A stretch of 64,000 nt of DNA from Dactylorhiza incarnata (taxonomy: Eukaryota > Streptophyta > Magnoliopsida > Asparagales > Orchidaceae), in the NCBI GenBank assembly GCA_033032865.1, contig JAWHQI010000060.1, positions 10,434,001 through 10,498,000 on the forward strand, in the 5' to 3' direction. Every line of letters begins with the position of its first letter. The stretch's first letter is position 1. The notes under the pieces were generated by a model. That model was not told where the DNA came from. It was given only the letters and a program-made list of their open reading frames with translations, and ran no database searches. Shown here piece after piece: positions 44,691 through 56,113 of this stretch. Made by a program: the position numbers and the translations under genes.

Positions 44691-45224
44691 TTGAAGACTG
44701 CTCCGGGGCAAGGACTTGTATACAAGCCTTCCCCGTCTCCTTTATCTCTTGTTGCATACTCTGACGCTGATTATGTTGGCTCTCTGGATGATCCTCGTCC
44801 ACAAGTGGATATTGTACATACTTCGGTGGACACCTTATTACCCGGCGCAACAAGAAGCAATCGGTGGTTGCTCGTTCATCTACCGAAGCAGAATATCGTT
44901 CAATGGCCTTTGTAGTTTCCGAGCACACCTGGTAGGAAAGTTTCCTTGATGACCTTGGTGTTAAACTTCCCTCGCCGGCCACTCTCTATTGTGATAGTCA
45001 AGTTGCTATACATATTGCCAAGAATCCCGTATTACATGAACGTACCAAACACATCGAGGTCGATTGTCACTTTATTCGGGAAAAAGTCCAACTGAAGAAA
45101 CTGGAACTGAAACATGTTCCTGTTGTTGGGCAAGTTGCCGATATTCTCACGAAGGCTTTACCTCGTCCTCTATATTATCAGTTCTTATCCAAGCTTGGTG
45201 CCTACGATCTGTATGCTCCAGCTT
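44691..45224 (+). pseudogene. Copia RNase H remnants
   Basis: LVAYSDADYVGSLDD (44740-44790) is the start of RNase H with its first Asp. Further fragments across frameshifts resemble SSTEAEYRSM, LYCDSQVAIHIAKNP and QVADILTKAL. The stop TAA lies at 45224-45226, just before the 3' LTR. Confidence 0.85.
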
Positions 45225-45227
45225 AAG

Positions 45228-45428
45228 TGTTGAACAAATTGTGTAAAAAGGCTAAATAATGTTGGCCAAGTTAATGCCCGCTTTCTTTGTAATAGTTTAG
45301 TCCCACATCTCAGATTGAGTTTCCTCCTCTCTCCTCTTCTATATAAGTGTACAAATACATGTATGAATGCAAGAACGAGATTAATAAAATATTTTTGGCT
45401 TATTCCTATAATTTCTGTATTTTCAACA
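45228..45428 (+). repeat. Copia 3' LTR (201 bp)
   Basis: Homologous to 40298-40501 with scattered substitutions and a small deletion in the CTTCTCTCAC region. It starts TGTTGAAC directly after CCAGCTTAAG. Confidence 0.92.
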
Positions 45429-46299
45429 AATTCCAATAAATCCATCAATCTCATAACTTAGTTCGAATTTCAAAGAGCTAAATGGCCCCTAAACTTATAA
45501 ATAAAAAACATATTGGATGTAATGCCATTCGGGACTACATTACAAAATTGTAGGCATTTCAGCAAAAAATTTGAGGTATATTCATGTCAGTTATACCTTT
45601 GTTGCAATCAAGGGTACACAACTAATTATACTTTTCTTTTCTCATGATGCATAATTTATCTCCATTTTCAATACTTTACAAACCATAGTATTAAATAGTA
45701 GTTTGGCGGGGAAAGAATTTCATCAAGAAAAAGAAATCAAAAACTGCAAGACAAAAACAGCTTAAGGTTGTCACATTACATAATTATAATACAATATACA
45801 GCAAATAAATGCCTCTACATGAGAGATACATCCGAGATTTATCCTAGGATACAAAAAATTAACATACTTTGACATGTGCCTTAGCAATAGAATGAGGATA
45901 GCTGATGCACTGCAGCAAATGGCAAATGACAATAGTCCTTAGGGTTTGCATAATCTACTGGGAGCGGAATTCCACGGCAAGGGAGATAAGAAAATCTTGA
46001 ATTTTTATTCAATATCAAGATTCTCATACAAGAAGCTCCAGGCCATATTTATAAATACATGGTCTTGGAGAACAAGTTAGTTAGGAAGCGAAAAAGATAG
46101 ACTGAATAAAAGAAAAGACCATCAATCAATTGTGATATATTTAAATATGAATATGGATAAATACTAATAGATTAGATCAGTCGTCAATCAGACTTCCTGC
46201 CACCTGATCTTAGGTTGGTTGCACTTGAGCGTGATGTATGTGTTAAGATGTGCTACGTCAGACTTCCCATCTTCCAAAAAAACTCATTTAGTATTGGAA
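45429..46299. other. No gene seen
   Basis: AT-rich intergenic sequence with only short chance ORFs and no repeat structure recognised. Confidence 0.4.
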
Positions 46300-46573
46300 T
46301 GCACGGGAAGATTTGGCTATTATTCTAGTGTATAGTTTTTCAATAAATCGGCTAGGTTTAATGTCCTAGAATAGTGAAATTGTTCTTTTTCACTATTTTC
46401 CTGAGAATGTGATAATGGTTGATTTAGTGATTAGCAAGCTCGTGATATGTGCCGATTAGCTAACGGTTTTTGCGAAGATGCGCTATAATAAAATTGCCGA
46501 ATTGAAAAGTATGACGTCGTTTGTGTTTGTCTACCTTCTCGTTGTACATGGTGTTCAACTCATTGAGTGTCGA
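46300..46573 (-). pseudogene. Ty3/gypsy integrase C-terminal fragment
   Basis: On the minus strand LNELNTMYNEKVDKHKRRHTF followed by FGNFIIAHLRKNR matches the gypsy block with ADKHRR..F..GDLV..HLRKER after the integrase core. It ends at the left LTR of the next element. A weak chromodomain-linker resemblance continues to about 46350. Heavily decayed. Confidence 0.72.
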
Positions 46574-46932
46574 TGATACAGACAAACGACAACGTATCAA
46601 GAACGCAGGCAAACAACTTACAATATTGCACTGGGGAACCAAAGGAAGATACAATTAAAGAGACATGTTTGTTACCAACTCTTGAGGGCAGGATCCCTCT
46701 AAAAGCCACCTCAAGGCTAAACTTCAAAAGATGCTCCAACTCTTACACTATGGGTTCATAAATAGATGGAGACCTACTACAAGACAAAATACATAAAAGT
46801 ACAAATACATAATTAATTATGAATTGAAGATAATCCATAAAAATCATCGCATCACTAAGAAATCTCTCGGGTAGTGAGGTCGATCGCCCCAGCGCATGTG
46901 TGACATGTTCACAAGGCGTATACATATCAACA
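46574..46932 (-). repeat. Small LTR element, 3' LTR (359 bp)
   Basis: Aligns over its full length with 47920-48267, with many substitutions. Confidence 0.8.
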
Positions 46933-47919
46933 CACGAGTCCTAAAAATCAATTTTGTCTGCAAGGTCGAGCACGGAGAAGCGGATTTGAGTCCTTCGTTG
47001 TGGTGGAAGCGTGCCAATTAGGTCAAAGCTTTGACCGGAGTTGTGACGAGAGGAAGGAAAACAAAGCAAACTTGTTGGGATCCTTGGCGATTTGTATGAG
47101 CGCAAATAATTTTCATGAAAAGCGAATCGTGGACCGTTGAGTGGTGCCATAATGGAGGCGGAGAGGATGTCTGTAGGCGAAAGAGGTAGTTATAGGAACG
47201 CAAGAGGGAGGTGTAGGGTTGGTCGACAGTTGTCACAATTGGTGGAGAAGCATGAGATTTGAAGGTGAGGGCATTTAGAGGGAGAAGAAATTGAGGGGGT
47301 CCATTATGTGCGAGAAAGGTCAGTAATGTGCGGTTGGGTCAATGTGTGAGAGTAAGAGGGCTTATCAGAATAATATTGATAGGCAAGATGTGTGGGTGAT
47401 AAAATGAGGGCAATATTTAGTGGCATAGAGTGGAGTAGGTTAGACCCTGGTAGAGATCATGGGGCTCGATAAAAAAGAAATGCAGGCGGGTATGTGAAGG
47501 GGGATTGAGGCGCCTCTGTCGCGTGGGAAAGAGACAGCTCGAATACAGAGGAGAGGGAACCGGATCAGATGGGAGACGGGATAATGGTCTGGGATAGGTT
47601 GCGGTTGGGATCGTCGAACGCGTAGGCAAGTAGGAGGGGCGTCGTGCGTGATCCTGAGCACGCAGGTGCGCGGTGCGGGCTGGTCGCGAGGAAGGTGACT
47701 AGGAAACCAAATGAAGGGCGGGTCGAGGAAGAAGATGTGATTGCTAGAGCGTGGCGCCGTGCAGGAGCCTGGGCGTAGATAGGAAAAAAACCTATCAGAC
47801 CGAACTTAGGGTGGGGGTGGAGAAGACATCCCGTGCTTGTTGCTGGGGGGCATCCATCCGATCGAAGCGAGTGTTCAGCGAAGTTGTAAGAGTGGCATGT
47901 CGGAACAATTGATACGGAT

Positions 47920-48267
47920 ATGCGACTACATATCAAGAATGCAGACAAACACTTGCAATATTGTACTGGGAACGAAAGGACGATACAATTGAAAAGATAT
48001 GCTCATTACTAACTCTTGAGGGCAGGATCCCTCGAAGAGACACCACAAGATTAAACTCCAAATGATGCTCTAACTCTTGCATTATGAGCTCCTTATATAG
48101 ATGGAGACTGACTATAAGACAAAATACATAAAAGGACAAATACATAACTAACTACGAATACAAGATAATCGATAAAGGTCATCGCATCTTTGAGAGAGTT
48201 TTCGCGTAGTGAGGTCGATCGTCTGAGCGCGCGTGTGCCATGTTCATAAGCTATATACATATCGGCA
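47920..48267 (-). repeat. Small LTR element, 5' LTR (348 bp)
   Basis: Minus-strand TATA-like CTATATAAGGAG at about 48090-48101, then the shared GAGGGATCCTGCCCTC block. No standard tRNA-Met primer site follows. Confidence 0.8.
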
Positions 48268-48296
48268 GAACATTTCATGAATTAATTGATGGCATA

Positions 48297-48545
48297 TCAC
48301 CAAGATGTTTTATCTTGGGAATTTGATAAGAGAGTAAGGTCATAGAGATGATGAGGAGGGGAGCTATAGAAAATGTAGAACAAAAAAGAACATATTGGAC
48401 ACTCATCCATGGAATTATATGATAACTTTTCTTTTTCCTGTAGAATTTCATTCTCCTCGGGGCTCATGTGGTAATGGGGAAGATTGAGGTGTCTTGGGTC
48501 TAGCATGAGATCAATCTCGTGTTGAATGTTCCTCATTGGAGGGAG
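48297..48545 (-). pseudogene. Ty3/gypsy reverse transcriptase N-terminal fragment
   Basis: [20 protein letters not shown] followed by [15 protein letters not shown] matches the gypsy RT entry block (..RDIQH.IDL..G..LPN.PHYRMSP.E..IL). Together with the integrase fragment at 46300-46573 it marks one gypsy relic on the minus strand, with most of pol deleted. Confidence 0.8.
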
Positions 48546-48856
48546 TACTTCAGGTAGGTCATGAGATTATCAATGTCTTTCCAGTGTGGGTAGCTAGGAT
48601 ATCAATCTAGAGTCTTCTCCTTTATCTATAATAATTATCATTACTGGCCTTTAAATGCTTCATCTTGAAACTTTATTTGACAAGCACTATAAAAATTTGC
48701 TCTCAGATTTTGGGTCTCTTAACACAGGATCGTGCTTCAATGGCTTAAAAGCATGATTTAACACCCTTTCTTTATCTCCATAATGTTTTCTCTTTCGCGG
48801 TATGTAATGTTGTGGTTATACCACCGCGGACTTCCTAAAAATGAGGTGACACATAT
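48546..48856. other. No gene seen
   Basis: AT-rich sequence continuing the decayed gypsy relic. No domain was recognised. Confidence 0.35.
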
Positions 48857-49016
48857 TGTTGAAGCTATTAGTGTTATATTAATATTTAGGTCTTTAGGAG
48901 TGTTCAGTTTAGTCCCACATTATCAGTTTGAGTTTAAGAGTCATTGTATTTCAATATAATGTCTCTTTGTGGATGAATAAAATTGCACTTTTTATTTTCT
49001 CTTTGATATTTCAGTA
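48857..49016 (+). repeat. TRIM-like 5' LTR (160 bp)
   Basis: Starts TGTTGAAGCT; its last bases (TTCAGTA) differ from the 3' LTR tip TTCAACA. Confidence 0.83.
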
Positions 49017-50363
49017 TGGTATCAGAGCAGGTTTTTCTTCCTCCCTGAAATTTCTCGCCCAAAATATGTTGGCGACTTGAAATTTCTATGGCGGCTTCCG
49101 CTCTCGCTCTAGTTTTTTTCTTTCTCTCGTTGGACGATCTCAGCTTGCGGCTTCAGATCGTGGCTCTCGACGTTGTCGTCTTCCTGCTTTTTCGACAAGA
49201 GATCGAGCGGCCCCTTCTTTTCGTCTATAGTTCCAGCCGCCGCTTCCTTCGTCGAGCCCGTTCGCAGACCGTTGTTGCTTTCTTCGTCGATCCCGTCTTC
49301 TATCGATGATCCCGGCGACGAGTCCGACTTCTGATCCTTTCGACGAATTCGGTTGTCGCTTCCTTCGACGAGTCCATCTGACGCTCCCGTCGACGGGTCC
49401 TTCTGTGATCCTGTCGAGCTTCTCCCGCATGAGCCGATCTTTGCCCAGTCGATCCCCTGCCAGTCACTGTAGATCCCGTCTGCGATCCTGACGTCGAGCT
49501 TCTCCGTTGATTCTGGTCCCGACGTTGACCACTCTGCTGCTACTTCGACGAGGATGGCTGCTCCAAATCTCGCCGTCTGTCTCTGTCCACGGCGTTTTCT
49601 CATCCCTTTTGGTGTGTTCCAGCTTCGGCCACTATGTTGCTCCCAATCCTGCCTCTAGCCGCTGCCCCTCGTGCTTCGACCAATTCCGGCCGATGCGACC
49701 TCTTCCACGGTGTTGATCTCTCGTAATGTAGAAGCCTTGTGGTGCTTTTAGTAATTTATTGTCTTTAATTATCTTTGTTTGGTTATGGTTATTATTTTCT
49801 TAGTATGGTCTTTGCTATGTCTGCATGCACGTGTGTTCCACGTAAGGGGGAGTGTTTGAGACGAAGGCGACTCGGATGGTATTTTGCGACTTTCGCCTTA
49901 GTCCCACACGGTCCTCCCGACTTATGTATTGTATTATTTGTGTCTCCCCATTTTTCTCTGTTGATTGGTACGATCGTTGTTAATTATGATAATTTCAGCG
50001 GTTGTCGTGTGGGACCGTGTTGTGTGGGACTGTGTCGTGTGGGACCGTCATTAGTGCGGATTATCCCCGACTGATTATCCCTGGTTTCCCGTTTGATGAT
50101 TAGCCACACATCTTTCGTTACCTTCCACATGTTGTGTGTGTAGATGATGTTGGTTGACCTGATTCAAGCGAGACCACGTTGAGTGTGGGACTTGCGTCGT
50201 GTGTGGGTATGTGTCGTGTGTGAGTCTGCATCGTGTGTTGTTATGTCCCCGATTTAAAATTTTCTCTGGTGGCTCATCTGATGTTTTGTCCCACATCATC
50301 TACCTTCATTATCTTTATATGATATTTTCAAGCTGAAGGTTTCCCCTCCAATTTGAGGGGGAG

Positions 50364-50524
50364 TTTTGAAGTTATTAGTGTTATATTAATATTTAGGTCT
50401 TTATGAGTGTTCGGTTTAGTCCCACATTATCAGTTCGAGATTAAGAGTCCTTGTATTTCCTATATAATGCCCCTTTGTGGATGAATAAAATTGCACATTT
50501 TATTTCCTCTTTGATATTTCAACA
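50364..50524 (+). repeat. TRIM-like 3' LTR (161 bp)
   Basis: Directly follows the purine tract and ends TTCAACA. Contains TATATAATGCC. Confidence 0.83.
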
Positions 50525-53061
50525 CGTCTATATTGACCATGACGAAGATGACCTCATTGGAATACAAGTTATTGAAAGAGAAGGTGATCTTGCGCATTTA
50601 GGAGAAGAATGATAACTATAGAGAAATGAATGATAACAAGCCATTAGAAGAAGTGCATGCATGCTATAATAAGTGTTGGAAAATGTATCGTGATGTTCCC
50701 ATTTGCTTAGAAATCACATGCAACGGAAACTATAAATTGTAATGAAAGCACATAAAAACAGTGTCATAAGAAACCCACGTGCGTGTGATTTATATTAGGA
50801 TCGTTGTGATGGATATTCTGTGGCGTTTGAAGCTAGCTCCTACTGACTAATTTATCTTTTAAGTCGTATAGCTTGCTGCCCTGGTAGACTTTGAAGCGTT
50901 AAGGCCAGTTTAGGCCTTGTGATTACCTACTGAATTGAATAGAATATGATTTGAGGATTTAATGAGCATTAATGCTGTTCTCTTGAGAGATTCACAATGT
51001 TTCTAGGAAGGAAAGTAAGATGTTAGTGGCCTTATTGAAGAAAATAATGGGAGTTTGGCAAGCATAATGAATTCGGTTAATCTAGATGAGGGTGGGCCTA
51101 ATGGGAGGCCCCTTTTAGGGTTCCTTGTAGACTAATTTAAAGAAGATTCATGGCAGCATGAGGGATGGTACACTTGGCTGTCGACAAAGGATACCAAGGT
51201 AATAGTCGTCCATTGGGCTTAATAAAGTTGTAATGGCTTGTGATTTAAACTTCGATTGAACAAAACTTTAGGAGTTGATGTAATGTTTTACCTTGTCATT
51301 TCAGACACCATCCAGGGGTCAATTGTTGGATAATGATGAAAACTCCAAGAAACATTAAGCACGAACCTTACCTGGATGGTCAAAGGGTGCAAGATAAGTA
51401 TTAGAAGATGTATGTGCCGGGAATGTATCATCTGCCACAGTTCCCTTACCAATCCTACAGAAGTTGGAGAGTTGAGAATAAGATTCATGCCTTAGAATCA
51501 CATAGTTCTAGGTTACTTGTATTTTATCCAAGCAATGTTGAAGATCACCTTTTATGCTCTGATGAGACCAGCCTTAATAATATTTGGAGATTTGACGGTT
51601 AACTTTCACTAGCGGATTTGGAGAGATAAATTGAAGGGGAGTCACTTTATCAATAAATATGTTTCCCTTACAGTTAGAGATGGATAATGAGCCCAATCTT
51701 ATGGGTAGAATGTCAATGATAAAGGACTTGGCATGTAAGAAGAAACGCCCTGGTAGAATCTTGGGAATGTTTATGGCGGTCCATAGTTGCAGTTTATAGC
51801 ACATATTTGCTGTCCATAAGTTAGGGCATACAGATTGAGTTTGGTTAGTGACTGGTTAAATACTTGTAGGAATCCCACCTACTAGTATATACACATCCTG
51901 TAAGTATTAGGCTCGAGATAATATAAATAGGGATTGATTTCCATTACAGTTTGTTGTTTCGTTGGCGCAACGAGTTCGAGCCAAGTTTGGAAAAGCTGAG
52001 TGAGGCGAGCATGAATAGATGGTGTAACAAGATTCCTTCGGTTGGATAGGCCATATGTGGTTATGATTTATGGTGTTTAATGTCTGATAGGTGGAGTAAT
52101 CTTGTTGTCTTGAAGAGAATTTGACCTTCAATGTGCGGTGTGAGAGATGAACATGTGGCAGTAAGAACCTGTTTGGATTTATTATTGATTAGCCTGAGGG
52201 CCGTTTTTGGACCAGTATGTCAAATGGATTGGATGAATATGACCAAGATGACAATAATAATGTATAAGTTGAAAATGTATCATGTTGAACCTCGAGGAAA
52301 GATGTAAACTCAATATGAACACTTGGTATTGTGGTGTCAGTGTGCATGAGCCTGGAAGGCTATTTAGTTCTTGTGGTGCCAATGACCATGAGTCGTGGAG
52401 ACTAGACTTGTGAATTGTTAGCTCCTTTGGGAGTGATGCCTAAAGGAAATCAGGTGGCTTGTATCATCATGAGACATGTTGGCGAGTACTATCCTTGGTT
52501 GAGTCATAACACAGATGGATTTAATAACTAATAAAAGAAATCATGTGTGATCTTGTTTTGATATACTTGATCATCCCATATTTAATTAAGTGGCTAAGGG
52601 CCAGGGAAAGTTGGAAGGGAGAGACCCCAGAGTGTTGAATACACATACACTTGTGTGGTTAGGGAGGAAGCCTGTGTGGTTTCCCCATCACACCCCATGT
52701 AGAATTGGGGTAGGGTGGTACTTTGTGTATAAGGCCCTTCTCTCGCATAGGATGTTGTCCTGCTCTCACAAAGGGCGTATGCTTTCATAAGATGTTCTCC
52801 GCTCTCATAGAGGATGTTCTCATGCACTTACAAGGATCATTGTATTGCTTTCATAGGGGTTGCTGCCTAGCTAATATAGGAACCATTCTAGTCTAACTAA
52901 ATGGTGTAGTATAGGTGCTAACAAGTAAAGATATGGAAACTAAAGTAGTCGTCGACGATGGACCGGTGAAACTGAAATACATTTTGTTGTATTATTTTAA
53001 TTAGTAATGGGGATACATGTATTGTCCTACTAACAACACTCACTTTAATAAGTTTCAGTAC
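50525..53061. other. Unassigned 2.5-kb stretch
   Basis: No ORF above 90 codons with a motif and no LTR pair. A loose repeat of CATAGGATGTT/CATAAGATGTT/CATAGAGGATGTT occurs at 52748-52815. Probably decayed retrotransposon sequence. Confidence 0.35.
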
Positions 53062-54347
53062 TGTTGGGTATATTGTCCTCAATATTACCTTGATTTGAAG
53101 AGGCATCACTCTCAATGCTAAAGACATATTGTATTTAATAAAGCTATACTTGTGTAGGATATACAGACACAGGTGACTCAAAAGGAAGGGCCAAACATGG
53201 CCTTAGATAAGAAGAAATCATCTACAAGGAGATGAAGATCTGTCTCAGCATAACCGCTGAGACGAGGAGCCGTCTCAGCGGATCCACTGAGAAGGAGACT
53301 GGAGCAACCGCTGAGAAGGGGACTGAAGCTGCCGCTGAGACTGGAAGCTGTCTCAGCCCAACCGCTGAGACTAGATGCCGTCTCAGCCCAACCGCTGAGA
53401 CAGATCCAAATGTGCTGACGGGATCTGCTTTTGGCGCAAAGGACAATTGAGAGGGAAAAGCAAGTCCAATCTGTCCCATACTGTGTCAGGAGGATCGATA
53501 TAGCCGTTGAAGCCTTCTGGAGGTATAAAAGAAGAAGCTAGGGCACAACAACAAGCACTGTTCTATTAAGAAGTCTTTGTTGTACGCCGCAATCGAGCAT
53601 TCACGTTTCAGCCAGTTGAAGTCGTTCTCTGCAGCTGAAGTTAATCTTCCAAGGGAGATTAGTTAGCTCTTCCTGTACAAACTCAAGAAGGGAAAGTTGA
53701 TCTTCTGCTTTGCTGAAGGAGAAGATCAAAGTGATACAAATCTGAAGCTGTTGTTTTCAGATCTGAAGAAAGGATTCAGAAGACCTAAGAGTAAACCTTT
53801 TGTCTTTTGTATCTAGCTCAAACTCTATTTTATCTTTGTAAAGCATTGTTGCCTGAGTGAAAGGCTGTTGAACCTGTGTGTAAAGCTGTGTTGACAGCTT
53901 GAGTGGTAGGACTTCTTGATAGGTCTGAGGTAGGAAATCTGTGGGATTTCTGAGTGGTAGGAGTTACATAACTCTGAGCTGTAGGGCTGCTGTGCCTGAG
54001 GGGTAGGGCTGTTGAGCCTGAGTGTAGGGCTGTTGTGCCTGAGTGTAGGGCTGTTGTGCCTGAGGTAGGATCACTATTGATCTGAGAAGTTCTGAGGAAC
54101 TTGTGGTGTAAGCTCAAGGAGCCGAGATTGGAGTTTGTGGCCTTGTCTAACTCACTGTTAGAAAGGTGAAGGGGGAAAGAGGACTACTCAAGACACCCTG
54201 TCTTGAGGAACCTCTATACATCCTTGTGTGCTTTCTGTGCTTATGTTTTCTGCAGCTAGAAACATTAGGTTTAAACAAAGAAAATAAGTAAAACTTATTC
54301 ACCCCCCCCTCTCTAGGTATTATTGACTACATCTATATAAACTATCA
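53062..54347 (+). repeat. SIRE-like 5' LTR (1286 bp)
   Basis: Begins TGTTGGGTATATTGTCC. U3 has a cluster of inverted CTCAGC/GCTGAG words (53243-53402). Further in, a 21-bp unit (GAGTGTAGGGCTGTTGTGCCT) repeats about four times near 53995-54070. TATAAAAGAAG at 53524 may be the TATA box. Confidence 0.88.
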
Positions 54348-54428
54348 AGTGGTATCAAAGCCAGGTTGATCAAAAAGACTTAACAGTCTGATCAGATCCT
54401 ATACAGGAGTAGTCAAATCTGAAATCTA

Positions 54429-54689
54429 ATGGCCAACAGTGGAATGAAGGAGTTAGGATCAATGAAGTTGCCCATATGCTCCAAAGAAAACTTTAGGATA
54501 TGGAAGCAAAGGGTAAGGCTATTCATGGAAGCCTCAGACCCAAGGATCTTTTTGACTGTCAAAAATGGTCCTTATACCTTTGAGAAAGTCTCCACTATTG
54601 ACCCTACTAGAAAAGTACTTAAGGTATTTTCTGAGCTGACCAATGATGAGATAGCATTGTACACTATGGACAAGAGAGCCAAAACATAA
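54429..54689 (+). pseudogene. SIRE-like gag N-terminus
   Basis: 86 residues beginning shortly after the primer site. PICSKENFRIWKQRVRLFM matches the start of copia gag proteins (..F.G.NF..W..RM...). It ends in adjacent TAA and TAG codons and the frame continues elsewhere. Confidence 0.75.
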
Positions 54690-54793
54690 TAGTAAATGCC
54701 ATTGATGACACTACTTTTCAGAACTTGGTCCACTGCCAAACTGCCAAGGAAATGTGGGACACATTGGTTGTTTATATGGAGGGAACAGCTTAA

Positions 54794-56113
54794 GTGAGGG
54801 ATGATAGAAAGTCACTCCTCAATCAAGAGTATGAAGCCTTCAGGCAGCTGAGCCAGGAGAATATCTCCATATGCTATGAAAGGTTCTTTAGGATTGTAAA
54901 TGAACTAAGAACCTATGGAAGGGTGTTCACAGATTATGAACTCAATGATAAGTTCCTTAGATCTCTAACTAGAGAATATGACACTAAAATCTGTGCAATC
55001 AGGGAAGGGGCAAGACTTGGAGAAACCCCCACCCATACACTGTTTGGGAAACTGCTCTCATATGAGATGCAGCTTTCTGCAAGAAAGGAGGAGGACTCTT
55101 CCTCCAGGGCTCACACAAGGGAGAGATCTATTGCTCTCAAGGCTGAAAGCTCTAAGAGGAACAAGGTTAGAGTGCAGTCACCTCTAAGAAAGGCTGCTGA
55201 ATCTGAGAAATCTGAGAGCAGCAAATCAGACAGCTCCTCTTCTGATGAGGAGTTTGCTGCCTTCACAAGGCAGTTCAAGAAGATGATCAAGAGGAAACAA
55301 AAGAAGAACAAAACTTCCTCCTCTTCTCATCCCAAGAAGGATCATTACAGATCTGAGAGGCAACATCCCAAAGGGGACATGTATGACTCTAAAACTAGTA
55401 AACATGTTTCAACTAACATAATTTGCTATTGCTGTAGTAAGCATGGACATGTCATTGCTGACTGCCCAGTCAAGAGAAAGGAAAGAGGTGACAAGAAGCC
55501 TCATCACCAGAAGGAGAGGAAGGGAGAAAAATCCTTCCTAGCTAAGAAAGGCAAGAGCTGGAGTGAATCTGAATCTTTATCTTCAGATTCAGATGGTGAG
55601 GAGGAAGCCTACTTGGGGTTGTTTGTTGATCAGGAGGAAGAAGAATATCCTGCTACCAGGATAGGAATCAGCGCCCCTCTATCACATTCAGATAGTGATG
55701 AAGAGGAGGATGAGGTCACTCTTGATGACCATGGGCTGATGGCTATAACTGAAGATAAGGACAGCCACAACAATTCAGAACATGAGCAGGTATTGATACA
55801 CTGCATTTTTTCTTCTTCTGATTATGAAACAGGTCCAGAATCTGAATCCCCTCCATCTAAAGTTGGCAGTGGATCAGATTCTGAGGAGGATGTCAATCAA
55901 TTGATTGATAAGTATGGTGCACTACTGGAAGCTCTGAAAAAGAGCAAAATGCTAGCCAAGAGGCAAGCTCAAGAAATTGCTTCCCTAAAGCAATCAAAAT
56001 CTGAGTGCATTGAGCATGCTACCCAGCTAGCTAATGAGCAAGGAGATTGGCAAGCTAAGGGGAATGTCAATCATCCATGTGGGCACCATAAGCCACAAGA
56101 ACAAGATCATTAA
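54794..56113 (+). CDS. SIRE-like gag main part (439 aa, partial)
   Basis: Open over 439 codons. YELNDKFLRSLTREYDTKICA is the conserved gag core (..K.LRSL...W). A basic/Ser-rich segment follows (residues 110-190), then CCHC knuckle CYCCSKHGHVIADC at about 214-227, then acidic Ser/Glu repeats and a coiled-coil-like ending. Its N-terminus is cut off by the frameshift, so intact translation as gag is doubtful. Confidence 0.72.
   Translation: MRDDRKSLLNQEYEAFRQLSQENISICYERFFRIVNELRTYGRVFTDYELNDKFLRSLTREYDTKICAIREGARLGETPTHTLFGKLLSYEMQLSARKEEDSSSRAHTRERSIALKAESSKRNKVRVQSPLRKAAESEKSESSKSDSSSSDEEFAAFTRQFKKMIKRKQKKNKTSSSSHPKKDHYRSERQHPKGDMYDSKTSKHVSTNIICYCCSKHGHVIADCPVKRKERGDKKPHHQKERKGEKSFLAKKGKSWSESESLSSDSDGEEEAYLGLFVDQEEEEYPATRIGISAPLSHSDSDEEEDEVTLDDHGLMAITEDKDSHNNSEHEQVLIHCIFSSSDYETGPESESPPSKVGSGSDSEEDVNQLIDKYGALLEALKKSKMLAKRQAQEIASLKQSKSECIEHATQLANEQGDWQAKGNVNHPCGHHKPQEQDH

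Larger units (their letters stand above)
40298..45428 (+). mobile_element. Ty1/copia retrotransposon, near full length, plus strand
   Basis: LTRs at 40298-40501 and 45228-45428 (TGTTGAAC..TTTTCAACA), about nine in ten bases identical by eye. A tRNA-Met primer site TGGTATCAGAGC follows at once (40502). AATTA precedes and AATTC follows the element, a 5-bp target duplication with one mismatch. Gag, zinc knuckle, protease, integrase, RT and RNase H occur in copia order but are broken by several stops and frameshifts. The usual purine tract before the 3' LTR is reduced (see findings). Confidence 0.93.
46574..48267 (-). mobile_element. Small non-autonomous LTR element (1.7 kb)
   Basis: LTRs at 46574-46932 and 47920-48267 share GAGGGCAGGATCCCTC, AGACAAAATACATAAAA and AGTGAGGTCGATCG. 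Read on the minus strand they start TGT(T/C)GATATG or similar and end ..GATACA or close. The 1-kb interior is CT-rich on the minus strand and has only chance ORFs (47565-47948). It sits between two gypsy fragments. Flanking bases (GTCGA / GAACA) do not form a target duplication. Confidence 0.8.
48857..50524 (+). mobile_element. Short-LTR non-autonomous element (TRIM-like/copia derivative)
   Basis: LTRs of about 160 bp (48857-49016, 50364-50524) share TATTAGTGTTATATTAATAT, TTTAGTCCCACATTATCAG and GGATGAATAAAATTGCAC. The primer site TGGTATCAGAGC follows at 49017, and the purine tract AATTTGAGGGGGAG precedes the 3' LTR. The 1.35-kb interior carries no gag or pol motif. Flanks CATAT and CGTCT do not match, so no target duplication. 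Confidence 0.85.

Noticed and set aside
49109..49603. 164-codon minus-strand ORF, hydrophilic
   Set aside because: It lies antisense within a TRIM-like element and consists of low-complexity Ser/Gly/Glu/Lys sequence; no known family.
50525..53061. Possible decayed gene or gypsy element
   Set aside because: No domain, LTR or conserved motif could be pointed to, so left unassigned.
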